DNA from: Hermatobates lingyangjiaoensis
Lineage: Eukaryota; Arthropoda; Insecta; Hemiptera; Hermatobatidae
DNA: 64,000 bases
Assembly: GCA_026182355.1 (NCBI GenBank)
Contig: JAPFBL010000035.1
Coordinates: 1,507,501-1,571,500, forward strand
Direction of reading: 5' to 3'
The notes beneath the pieces were generated by a model, which saw only the letters and a program-made list of their open reading frames with translations, searched no databases and was not told where the DNA came from. Each line of letters opens with the position of its first letter. Positions within the stretch are counted from its first letter, which is position 1. This document shows, piece after piece, positions 43,976-55,599 of the stretch. The translations under genes were made by a program, and so were the position numbers.

Positions 43976-45172
43976 CTGGCATTGTCTTCAAAGTACTACT
44001 CAATGCTTTGTAAAAACTATTCAAAACTGCTACTTTAAATACGCCAAATCTATTATGTTTTCTAAATCTGTTCACACTGAGTGAACTGTCAACGTAATCC
44101 ATTTAACGACAAATACCAACCATATCAAATCATAATTTAGTAAGCAATATTAAAATTAAAACTGAAAAACATATTCACTGGGCGTGAGAAAAAGGATGGT
44201 AATAGATGGATCAACATGAGATGAATAAACGGCGGAGGTAGTAAAATGAATTTGCAAACTAGAAAGTCAAGAAAAACTATTATTAATGCGGAAGTTAGTT
44301 GATTACAGTGCACAAAGTGCACTTCCGATAAGCAGCTCCAGACAATAGGGGTACTAGTGCTGAATAATCGTATTTCTCTGAGTGGGAAAGTTAGCAGGTC
44401 TTGTCCAATAGTAAATCAGTCTGTCATTATAAATTGGCCCGTACCCTTTCCTTCAGAAGTCCTGGAGAGTTATGGAGCTGCTTTGAGGATTGCGGATCAT
44501 TAACACTCAGATTGGTCCAAACAAATTCGGTCCGAAACGCAAACAATTTCGACAGACATGTAGGATTCTGACTTCAGTGATTGCGAATCGAGTGATCAAT
44601 CATGTTCGTTATCTACATAATGTGGGAATGACATCCTCGCTATAAGTAGATCACATTTCTTCTGAAAAATTTTGATTCAGTTACTATTCATTGGCGTAGA
44701 TCTGAACCAGATCAATTAGAGTTACATACACAATGTGCAAAATGAAAAAGAAATATTGACCATGCAGGCGAGATCATTGAGTGCGTGGATGGCACTGAAT
44801 ATGAGAGATCATATATAGATCACACGTGAGGTACTTACAACACATCAGCTACTTCAATGTCAATCTGCAATAAAATGGCACGTAGATATTAAACACAGTC
44901 TTTGTAGAGCGTCATGCAGTCCCCAATGACAGAAGAACGTATACGATCTTCACCACGCAGAAACTTTGACGTAGAGTAGTGATTGAAAACCTTTTCAGCT
45001 CAACGTTTACATTTTTCAAGAACTATAAATTAACACACATATGTGCCACATACACATATTTTTATAATTTAGTTCTCTTCTATAATTTAGTTATAGTTAG
45101 TCCTTAATATATGTTATCACTTATTGGACATATGTATATTATATTGGCAACAACTGTGTTATTGCCTCCAGT
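43976..45172. other. Unassigned, partly non-AT-rich
   Basis: 44400-44960 has balanced composition and may be an old transposable element, but no frame or terminal repeat could be recognised. Confidence 0.25.
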
Positions 45173-45337
45173 ATGCCCCTGGGAAATTTGTTATTTTCAT
45201 TATCTTTGCAGCATAGAAAAGTGATTAGAAAAAAAGAACAATTGCTGAAAAAAATCGTGAATGCAGAATTTGCTCTGCTATTTAACAATACATGCTTAGA
45301 TGAAAACCTGCTGTCAGGTTATACAAATATTTTATAA
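45173..45337 (+). pseudogene. PLE N-terminal-like peptide, single-arm copy
   Basis: A 54-codon frame from ATG to TAA reads HRKVIRKKEQLLKKIVNA, then EFALLFNNTCLDENLL, then SGYTNIL. It aligns with the family B peptides at 33.8 and 38.3 kb (RKVIRK.E...KK.VNAE.A..FNN.CL.E.LL..YTNI). Unlike those, it is not in a palindrome and has no TA tract. The protein is more conserved than the DNA around it. No reverse transcriptase follows, so this is a 5' fragment. Confidence 0.55.
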
Positions 45338-45545
45338 GTAGATACATTTTGAACTATACTAAAAAAAGAGTTATGTTTCTGATATTTCTTTTCTGCTATT
45401 TAACAAGGAAGAATTAACGACAAAAATTTGTATAATATGAAAAAATATATAAAAACGATATATAAATTTTAAATAGAAATAATAATGACGATAATATTAT
45501 TATATTAAAAAACGATAATATACATGATTATAGATTTTAGGAAAA

Positions 45546-45728
45546 TTATAAATTACTGTTTTTGGGGATACAGTTTGTTAGTTGATTCTTGAAATGCCGG
45601 TTCATTTTGGTGCACTTAAAGACAAAACAAGTTCCAATAATTTCATCTTTTAGCTGATTTGTTTTGTCTGTTGCAATAATATTACTGGAGCGATGACGAC
45701 ACGAAGGACAAACATTTGAATTGCACAA
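45546..45728 (-). pseudogene. Possible zinc-ribbon transposase fragment
   Basis: The peptide has NVCPSCRHRSS, about 25 residues, then TCFVFKCTKMN. The CPxC...C....C spacing resembles the N-terminal zinc ribbon of some animal transposon proteins, with the last cysteine changed or misplaced. There is no downstream catalytic domain. This is a weak call; chance cannot be excluded. Confidence 0.25.
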
Positions 45729-47304
45729 TGTTTTGTTTCTGTCAATGTCTTCCCCAGTAGTACACTATACTACTCTAGCCTTGACTCACCAGCTTGTAAT
45801 TATAAGACCAAACGACCACGACGACCGCAAACTGACATTTACTTTCAGACCTCAGGCTCACAGTAGAGTAAATGATTCAGTAGCACTTCTGGACTGATTC
45901 AGCCGTCTGTAACCTCTCCCATTAATACCATACGTGTACCATAGTGCGCGGAGGTATTCGTCAGTGTTGTCAACCAAACGAGTTAGTGCGTCACCTCTAA
46001 CACACGTGACCATACCATCGCTGCTACAGGGTATGTGAAGAGGACTTTTTTTACCTTTTGGAAATATCTTTGTAACAAATTAAGCATAAAGCCACTACAA
46101 GATCATGAGACATTCGTCACGTCATTCGAGATAGTCACTAAATACAGAATCCTAAAGAAAGGAAAAAAATAAATCACACATCATTAGTAGATCCTTCCTG
46201 AGTACTGAACATAGCTGTTTATCAACAATTTATAATTTTATATATATATATAACTTTAAATTACACAAAGCACGACACAGAAATAAAACTATAAAGCTGA
46301 CATGAACGACGGAGACAAAAGGAAAAGTGGGAGGAAGTAAACAATTGTTGGTTTCGTCTTCTGAAAGTAATTGTTGTTTCTCCTGACACTGAAAGTAACA
46401 GCAGAAAGTGTTAGATGAGGAATTATTCTTAAAGCCTGATGATAATAATAAGTGAAGGATTTTAATTTTTAGGCAATAGTGAACTGTGGTCTAACAGACT
46501 CGTTTTTCTACATTTCTAGCTGGTTTTTTTTTAAATCCTTCGATTTCCTTGGCAGCTGAAAGTTTGAGCTGCGCTGAAGGTTAGGCAGACTGGTAAGACT
46601 GTTTGTTAGAGGTGAAGGGTAATGATGAAGCCAAACCCCTAGCTGAGCGCACGGCGTAATTGAAGACCTTGCGTCATCCGGCTCAGATCACAACAGACCG
46701 CAAAGATCCCAACACCGACAGTCAGCGAGCCATCAGGCCTATAATCCTCCTATTGCTACAGTCCACTGACAAATTAGCCTCAATCTTCTACCAACCAATA
46801 AAACAGAAGCACTCCATTCTTAAAAAACAATTATTAAAATAAAAAAAAAGCTTCATACACCTAAAGCCCGCAATGAAGATTCAGCCACGTTAACGAAGTG
46901 GCAATTCCTAAAAGGCTCCCATCACAATCCATACTCAAAACTAAGGCCTCTACATCCTTTATCATGGTAGGGGATGAACAATAAAAACATCTGGAGCGGC
47001 CTACTAAATTCGTCCATTACTTTTTATTGGTATTACATTTTGCTAACCATCAAAATTTAATTGAGTTGATTGTTTCACAATTGGTGAACCCATCTAAGTT
47101 TTATTTCTATTCAATAATAAAATAAAACAAGTAACATTAGATGGGTAACATTTTATAACATATATTATTAATGAAATAACTAAATGTTGGGACAGAGAAA
47201 AGGTTGTTAATGTTGCCAGTTTGTTCAGGGCATCATTTCAGCAAGATTATTTACAGTGAATTCATTTTAAATGATATGACAGACTACATAATTAACTTTT
47301 TAAG

Positions 47305-47305
<1 letters not shown>
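45729..47305. other. No feature supported
   Basis: Segments at 45.8-46.0 and 46.6-46.8 kb have balanced composition. A TA tract lies at 46240-46251. No gene is recognised. Confidence 0.3.

Positions 47306-47308
<3 letters not shown>

Positions 47309-47378
<70 letters not shown>
47309..47378. repeat. (CT)n-(TA)n compound microsatellite
   Basis: About 13 CT units followed by about 21 TA units, running directly into the outer end of the family A fold-back. Confidence 0.9.
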
Positions 47379-47380
<2 letters not shown>

Positions 47381-47620
47381 ATTTCACATAAACACGTGAA
47401 ATAACAATCAATGATCAAACCACATTAAGAAATTGGAAAACAAGACTAAAATCTTTCAACCGTAACAAGCGGTCCTCGTCAGAGTCAAAAACCCAACTGA
47501 AAACCCAACTCTGACCGCTTGTTACGAATGAAAGATCTTAGTTTTGTTTTCCCATTTCATATTGAGTGTTCGATCATTGATTGTTATTTCACCTATTTAT
47601 GTGAAATTATATATAAATAT
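47376..47620. repeat. Fold-back family A copy
   Basis: The left arm starts AAGATTTCACATAAACACGT and ends near AAAAACCCAAC; the right arm ends TTATGTGAAATTATATATA. On the minus strand the left arm keeps GACT, CTGACGA, GGACCG-loop-CGGTT, GAAA and TTTTAGTC, but stem III is GATT instead of GATC. The right arm has lost the CTGACGA segment. Confidence 0.75.
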
Positions 47621-49199
47621 ATATGTAAAATTGATACTGATTCTTTTAAATTTTAAAAATAAATACACATGTAAATTAATTACATTGGACCCTGAGATTT
47701 TAACACAATTAAAAAAAAAAATTGACAAGTGACTTCAGGTGGAACTTAATGCTAATTATTTTAGTTTTATAAAGCCCCTTGCAATAATGCAAAAAACATG
47801 ATATTATGTTATGAATGTATAAGGCAAACCTTTAAGTCACTCGCATAACGAGAACACCGGAAAAAGAATGAGTACATGCTTTTATATGATGCAAGGCTGC
47901 CTTCAGATAATAGGCCGCATGTCCCGACCTAGACTATATATCTGACTATGAAGACGATACTTGGCAGAGCGGACTTGAATCGGCTCCTCTACGTGGCTCA
48001 TTCCTGAACTTGATTGAATTATTGAGTGTGTCTTAATCATTGAATGACTTTGGTTTCTGTTCCGTTCACAGCTTCTTTTCATGAGATGACTTCTACGGAA
48101 CCATTCCTGCTGACTCAAGACTACTGACGTCATAACCAATTTAATACAAGTAATACTATTCATTATAGAACTCACCGTGTCCACTCACAATTCATTTTTT
48201 CTTAGTTGTTTCATGTCCTGTATTTATTAGCATTTACTAGTTCACTTTACTCTTTAATTCACTATATGTAAGTATACTGTAACCTCATAAGTCTTGTCAT
48301 AAGGTTTAGTAAAGATGCATTTGATACTGAAAACATAATTCGTCTTATTTTAATCTTTTTCTGTTAGCAACAGAAAGAAGAAACATGTCAGGTTGGCTCA
48401 TAGTAGACTTGAAGGTGTTTTATAGAACTGGGCTTACTAATTCTATTGGAACTGGAAGAATGAATAGATAGCATTCTATTTCAATGCTCTCTTTTCCTTA
48501 GACCTTTCCATATTTTGTACCTGTTCTTAACTCTTCGACAAAATGAAATGTACCTCAAGATTTTCACTTGAAGAAACAATAGTGTTGTCAGGACCAGTGT
48601 TCAAGGTGATTTTACCGGATTCTGGAATGCCGGTGAATACATAATACAGGGTCCAATGTATGCTGTATTTAATAGCGACTACAGGTGAAAGAGAAGACAC
48701 AGCGTATTGATGATACATTAAATGACTACATGAAAAAATGAGACTTTATTTCCAATTTTCAAAAAAACATTTATTTGTACCTAACACCCACAGTTATGGG
48801 CTTTACTGTTTTTATGCTCTTCAAGAGCTGAATATGTCGTCCATTTTATGATTAGGCACCCTTTAACTATGAGGCTCATGTTATCGTGGTTAACAACGGC
48901 ACTTGGTGTCACCTATCCAAGTGAATATTGCTGCCTACAAGCATAGAAATGTTGCTTAACTTCGATGATATCGTCAGAAACTGTATATATAGCCATTGGG
49001 TTTCAAAAGAAACTATCAATTCCTTGAATGATACCAATTAATACTCACCATGAAGAAGTCAATGTCACTATTATACTTTAGAACGCGATATCTTCACATC
49101 TGAAAACGTGTCATTTACTCGAGAGATAGAGTTATTACTGGACATGGGAACACAAGTGGATTTCTTCAAGCTGAGCTGCTGTCAATGTATCCAGTTATA

Positions 49200-49400
49200 C
49201 AGTCAGTTACAAGAGGATTGGGTAGCTGCAGCGTGTGAGGACAACGGCCGCTTGGCATGCAGGGAATAGGCCAGGCACAATGGGGCGCCCATTGTCACCA
49301 GAGCACTGTTACCAACCTCTCCATGTAGGCAATGCCACGAGTTGCCTGCCACACACCTACAGTTACACTCTGAAGGAATGCCACATACAACACCAAATCA
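49200..49400. other. GC-rich island, possible exon, strand unresolved
   Basis: Composition is strikingly unlike the flanks, and frames are open on both strands (plus: RTTAAWHAGNRPGTMGRP; minus: NSALVTMGAPLCLAYSLH). No clearly better splice sites on either strand. Resembles the other coding-like islands of the window but carries no recognisable domain. Confidence 0.25.
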
Positions 49401-49739
49401 TCAATTCTTTATCTTACATCAAATCATAATAATCACATTCAACTACAGTCGAAAACCTGACCCTTTAGTCTTCAGAGTCGAAAACACCTTTTACATAAAA
49501 TATTTTTTTTTATTAAAGAAAAATTGTTTGAGGGTCAATTGTTATTGTATAAAAATATGAATGAAGGTAGACGAAAAATGGTTGGTTTTATTTTCAGAAA
49601 ATATATAACGAAAAAGCAAATAACGAAAAAAAAACTGTCTACGACTTTTAATTATCAATTATTTAAAATTGAAATCACACATAAAAAAAATCCAAATCTC
49701 ACATGCTTAAGTAATTTCTTTAACATTTGATATTTTTAA

Positions 49740-51449
49740 AAGAGGGAGGGGAGGGCAGAAGAGGATTACAATGTTTACATACAAAATGTGTCCCATTATA
49801 AGAAAAAAATCGATATAAGAAAACCCCTTCCAGCAGCAGTTAATTTCCTTCCAGGCATCACTTATTGAAAAATCCTCTCACTATCTAACGATCATAATAT
49901 ATAAACAGTTATTTTTTTATTCTATTTTTTTAATATAAAATTTAAAAGACCGTTTATTACCACTTGAAAACTTTTTTTTTTAACTTTTCACACGAATGAC
50001 TGGTTTCTATGCATATTAAAACTGAACTGAACATAAATTCGAGCCAATCACTTTGGAAAGGATAAAGATTTTTTTTCAATTATATCTAAAAATATAATTA
50101 GTTAGGGATCCCTCTCTATTTACATTTATGAAAATCATGAAAGAACTTACAATCTGAAGTTGACTTTAATTACAACTAAGTGATTACAATATGGCAGGTA
50201 TGGCCTCAGAGCTTACGAGTCCCGTAAGATTCATGCCCTTGGTTTAATAGTTTTAATAATGTCCGGTTAGATATTCTTCACATGTTTTTAAATCCTTCCT
50301 TTGAAGATTTATTATTTTCTAAACAAATTTAAGTTCAGTTCGAATGAGTATTTTAGACTCAATTAGATCCGGTTGTTTTAGGACGGTTTTATCTGTTCCT
50401 TTTATCATTCATAAATCAATTGCATGGTCAAGACCTTCATTCTTGAAATGAAGAACCTTCCAATTTAGGTGATCATGTGCGACTACATTGACGTCTTCTG
50501 TAAAATGAGGCACATCGCATCTGGCATCATAAAGGCCAAAATATTCAAGTTTCGTTTAATTAAATATTTGACGATGTCATCTCTCATAGATATTTCCATT
50601 TCGTATCAGTTTCAATAGTCTAGAAAGTGCATCTTTCTTGCAAAAAATATGTTACAGACGAGTGGAGTTTTAATAAATATTTGTTACTGGAAGGAGGATA
50701 GGTGATCATTAATCCTGTTATCTCTAATGTACAATTGACTTTATACTTTTTAAGCTTAATTTGGTACTCTGATCTTTTACTAGTTTTCATTCAGGAACCA
50801 CAAAACAATCCATATAATACTACTGATTTTACCACAGAATTAAAACTAATTTATTAAAGTCAAAGAACAGATTGAAGTTAAGAACCCAAATTCTATGAAA
50901 TATCTCTTACAACAGAACATCGCCTTTTTGGCCTGAATCGATATATCCGTTACATTACGATTTCTGTTTAGTCTTTCGTTTAAAGACAGCCCAACGTGTT
51001 TTCATACCACTGAGATTTGAATATTTTCAATGAATAGTATTTTGAGACCTACTTTGTTTCTTGTTGTGAAAAGTACAAAAACAGTTTTGGCTTGAATTAT
51101 ACCTTCACTTTTTTTTTGCATTACCTATTTTTCGCCAATCATCTGTTTTGTTAATAAACATTTTTAGATCGGATTATGTTGATTTGCCCTCCTGAGAACT
51201 ATGTTGTCCCTTAAAAGATGCTTATATACTAAAAACGTCTCACGAACTGAACACTTGTCATTTTCAGTGTAATAGTACCCTCCTTATTTTGTAAGTTCAA
51301 ACTAATTTGTATCAATGGAAAAAAAAAGTCAATGGAAAACCCAATACAATATTTCAAAATTGTTGAAACATCGGAAAAGTAACCGGTTTGACATAAACGA
51401 AAAGTACCTTTCCCATTCTTCAATACGACCAAAAAACAATAGGGTTCTT
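49740..51449. other. AT-rich, no feature supported
   Basis: Polypurine and polyT runs; only short frames are present, with no family features. Confidence 0.35.
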
Positions 51450-51640
51450 AAAACACTGCAGTCCACAATCTTTGATGGACTAAATTAATTTTTTTAAACA
51501 AAAATGGATCTCATAGTGTATACATGATCCAAAAGTCATTTTTTTTTGCCAAAATTTGTTTTAAGACATTTTCTTCTCCTAAACTACCTCTTCAGAGTCT
51601 TGAAATTTTCAAATTATCATAGAAGCGACAAAAGTAACAA
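51450..51640 (+). repeat. Dispersed repeat F, copy 2
   Basis: It aligns with the minus strand of 32830-33010. Shared blocks are TTTGATGGA, a TTTTTTGCCAAAA block, ACTACC/ACTACT, GTCTTGAAATTT and CAT..AAG..G. Divergence is high. Confidence 0.45.
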
Positions 51641-53999
51641 ACTGAAAAAATCCTCAAGTTTTTAAAACAACTGGAATTATATCTTTCTTTCATTAAATTG
51701 TAAACATTTTGACTTATGATTCAATATGAAAGCTTGTGAGGAGGGTACAAGCCATACCATTTGATGATCAAAACAAAATTTAGCTTTTGACATTAGCCCA
51801 ATTAGGGGAGTAATAATATATTTTCTGTTTTCAGAAAATATTTTTTTGACGTTGAACGGCTCATTACAGAAAAAATTAGCACTAAACAAAATTCGTAGAA
51901 TTTCAATTACTATAAAGAGAAGTAAAACCAAAAAACTAAATATTTATCCTGTACTAATTGGATTACCTACTATAATTGTCAGATTTGTTTACATTTGTTT
52001 ATATTGACTCGAAAATTTTTAAAAGAATTGACTGAAATAAAATTGATATTTAGAGGTTTAATGAAAAAATTTGAAATGATCTAATGCCTTAATATGAGAT
52101 GTAAGGAGAATAAAATTCTGACATATAAAAAATGAATGCCAGTCAAACATATAATTTCTGATGCTTTCCATGGTACGATTTCATTTGTCCAACGAAATGC
52201 TCTAATCAATCTATATTGTTGCACCCATGAACAAAACTTAATATCAGTTGTAGATTTTCTTGTGTTTATGAATCATATGATTGGCTAATATTGAAATATG
52301 AGTAATAATCTTTCAAGTGGAAATATGATACCAATTTTAAGCTGATTCTTCAAGTTATCAAAAGTTTGATATTATGTTTGCCTGCAGTAAAGTTGAGTTG
52401 AGTTGGCCACTCCAGATTGTTGTTATTACGATTAAAGTGAGGGTCTAAGACTTGCCGGATTCGTGTGCAGTATTACCATATCTGCCCTATCGAGAATCAG
52501 CTTTGGATTTTAATGTTTTCGCTCTTTAATTGTCCTCAAACAATCATCCTTCACTAGCTTTAGTTATAGCTATGATGCTATGATTTACCAAAATCTTCAT
52601 CCTCTTGAAGGCGATTGCCTCGCATTCATATGGACTGCGGTCAAAGGGTTCCACAACTTCCAAACAGAGTGTGAATTCAGACGTTAATTGAATCCTGCAT
52701 AAGTAGTAGTTAAGAAATCAAATTGCATTTACATATCCTACATTTCTTTATAACACCTTCCTTTGAATATATGGTATTTTGTTACAAATGTAAATTCAGT
52801 TGAAACGAGTTTCTTAAAGTAAATTATCCACAACTGATCATCCACATTTTTGCTGCTTTCTTCTTCATCCAGCTATCAATTCCAAACTTAAACTACCCCA
52901 TTCCCTATTATTACCTTGTTAACACATACTTATATAAAAACTACCTTACTTTTACGGGTTTCATCATTAATTCTTGACTCGTCAGTATACCAAACCAGAG
53001 CCTCTTTCTTAAAATCAAAAGGTTTCAGTGCAGGCGATTATTTATAATCATTTTGACGCTCCATGTAAAAACTTAATTCTTAACTTAATTCTTAACTTAA
53101 TTCTCTGCGTTGGAATTGTGTTAATCCACTCAAGATTTCTTTGAATTCCTGCTGATTCAGAGGATAGCAAGGATGTGCTATCAAATGCTATTTCTACCTT
53201 ACCTTAAACTTGTCACGTCACTATAGATAGAACTTTGTTCATTTTTAATGTAATATTACTTATTACCCAAAATATTACAATATTACCCAAAAAGGACAGT
53301 TAAATTTTTAACTACACAATGAACATATACAAACAATTTGATACGTTCAAGGCCACAACATGTAGATTCAGATCAACATTCTCGTTTGACACAGAATTTC
53401 AACCTGGATAACATCAGAAAATATATTTTGAGTTTGCTGGTATGGTTTTCAGTATTTTACTGTCATTAAATATCATATCAATAATCTTTTCTTAAATTAT
53501 CTTGTGTTAAACCTTAAAATAGTAATTACGTTTGATTCTGAGAAAAAATTGATACGTTAATGGAAACAAATTCGACAAATACGGCAAGTAATACAACGAA
53601 CAAGTTGAATTTACAATTTTATAACTATATTACCTTTAGCGGTAATCAGCATTTCTTCAAATTTTTTCCTCGAAATAATAATTGTAAGTATATTTTTTTA
53701 ACAAAATTTCTTAGTTGTAAGTAAAACATTTACTATAAAAAACATTTTCTGGAATCAAGAAATGAATCATATCACCCCTTTCCATCAATGTAATTTGAAT
53801 ATATGTCATATCAAATCATATTAAATATATTGAGCCAATTCTACAATAAAGGCTATTCTTCATTGTAATACAAAGTATAATTTTATAATGATCGCTAAAA
53901 CGGAGTAATATTTATTTGTAACCAAAATCAACCATAAGTAAAAAAATATTACATTATATGGCAAAACATACCTTTTCATTCATTGAAAAATTAGGATTG
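51641..53999. other. AT-rich, no feature supported
   Basis: No gene or RNA is recognised. Short local repeats occur, such as three copies of TTAATTCTTAACTTAA-like units at 53070-53105. Confidence 0.35.
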
Positions 54000-54200
54000 T
54001 TTCCCTTATTGTATCTAACAATGAAATATCAAACCGTATCAGACTCCAGAGATAGTAGTTTAGGAGGACAGAAACGTTTTCTAAAATCAAATTTTGGCCA
54101 GAAAAGTGATTACTCGTTATTCAATGTTGCCCAAAAATAATAATAGGGACACCTATATTATTTTGGACAAAATTTTATTACACATTGTTAAGTAAAATAT
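54000..54200 (-). repeat. Dispersed repeat F, copy 3
   Basis: The plus strand matches 32850-33000: GTAGTTTA, AAA.TTTTGGCCA.AAAA, TTATTCAAT.TT.CCCAAAA and AATAGGG. Confidence 0.45.
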
Positions 54201-54307
54201 GAAGAGTGCCCACAAAGTTTTACATATTCACCCACCCTCCCTCCGTATGTAGATTTTTACAAGTCAAACAGCTCTCCTAAAACAATATTACTAATAGCCG
54301 TTCTGTT

Positions 54308-54540
54308 TTAATATATATAAACGTCTAAATCACAGTAAGAAATCCAGAAATGAAACAAAGATTCTCCAACCAAAGCAAATGTTTTTCGTCAAGTCACACT
54401 GGAAGTGTGGCTCCAGAAAAATTCAGACAAACTGACAAAGACCAGTTGTTTTGGTTGAAAGATCTTAGTCCTATTTCTGTATTTCTTACTGTGGTTTAAA
54501 TGAGTATTTTAATTTCAAGTGTTTACTGTGAAATTTTGTC
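54308..54540. repeat. Divergent fold-back family A2
   Basis: The arms carry the family A pattern with changed centre. On the plus strand at about 54430-54470 it reads CTGACAA, A, GACCA-loop-TGGTT, GAAAGATCTTAGTC. G8 of the core is A, so the ribozyme should be inactive. The outer ends are TTTACTGTGAAA-like instead of CACGTG...TGTGAAA. The 2.4-kb copy belongs to the same subtype. Confidence 0.65.
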
Positions 54541-55224
54541 GTATATGCGTAAAACAGAGCAGTCTGTCTATTTATTTCTACAAGCAGGTGTGGATGTATT
54601 GTTGTGGTTTACAACAGTCATATATTTAGTCAAAATCTATATAGTGATTTAAATAGAAAGAACATAGTAACAAAATACATAATGTTTGGTTAATCTTCAA
54701 TAATGATGTTTTTCTTAAATAATGCTTTACTAATTTTTTTCTCTTATAACCATTATTAACATTATAAACATAATTTAATAATTATGTTTTTTGAGTAATT
54801 TTCTCATGGTACATTGACCATTTTAGCTGGGAATAAAGACTGTGTAAATTCATTATAAATAATAACTACAGTGTGTTCAGAAAAAGCTAAATAATAGAAC
54901 CTTTGTTTTTTGATGCCTATACAAATCAAGACTCCTTTTACATAAACAAACATTATTTACCAAAAACTAAATAAACTAAAAAAACTAAATGTTCCTCTAT
55001 AGAGGATCTGCTTGTAATGAGAAGGTAAGAATGGAATCTGTGTAATTCTAATTCTTAACTTCTCAATCCTGGCTAATAAATCTGAAGGAGAACGTTGTTT
55101 ATGATGAGAAGAAGACTTTATCTATTATCTCCAAGTATGAGAAATATTACACAGAACTGATTACACAATAAGAGAATCAAACATTGAAAGCTGAAGTAAT
55201 TTGAGTTTGATTTAGTAGGAAAGG

Positions 55225-55535
55225 GTGGGACTGAAGTGGTGGTAAGAAGCAGGGCGAAGGGTTACCGGAGTGCTGGTGGCCGGGTTGAGGAGATTGTGGC
55301 GGAATCTGCGCAAGGAATAGTGGAAGTGGACATGAGCCTCGGAGATGTTGAGAACGCGCACCATGGCTGGTCGAGACGCGACTCAGGATGCGTTTGGCCA
55401 AGGCCCCCACCAAGCATTCCTTCATGTCGCGGCCGTCAAGGTAAGCTAAAACTGCTAGCCCAACCCTTCGTGCCGCCTTCCAATCTGACAGATCACGCCC
55501 AGTCCCAACAACCAAGTCCGCCTCGAGCAAATGAT
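55225..55535. other. GC-rich island with exon-like signals on both strands
   Basis: On the plus strand an ATG in good context (GCACCATGGCT, ATG at 55363) opens 26 codons, MAGRDATQDAFGQGPHQAFL and onward, ending exactly at a strong donor (CAAG then GTAAGC at 55441), phase 0. On the minus strand a long frame reads SDWKAARRVGLAVLAYLDGR and then DMKECLVGALAKRILSR, with a possible acceptor (GCAGTTTTAG) at 55447. A third reading, also minus, starts at the same CCATGG: MVRVLNISEAHVHFHYSLRR. I cannot decide the strand. It may be a first exon of a gene or an exon of the minus-strand gene. Confidence 0.35.
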
Positions 55536-55599
55536 GTCCGCCAACTCTTCATTCTTGCCAAAAATAGCTTCCTTTCCAAACTGTGATTGAATAACTCCG

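Noticed and set aside
43788..44084. 98-residue plus frame as a gene
   Set aside because: No splice sites fit it, while the minus strand has a strong donor in the same island.
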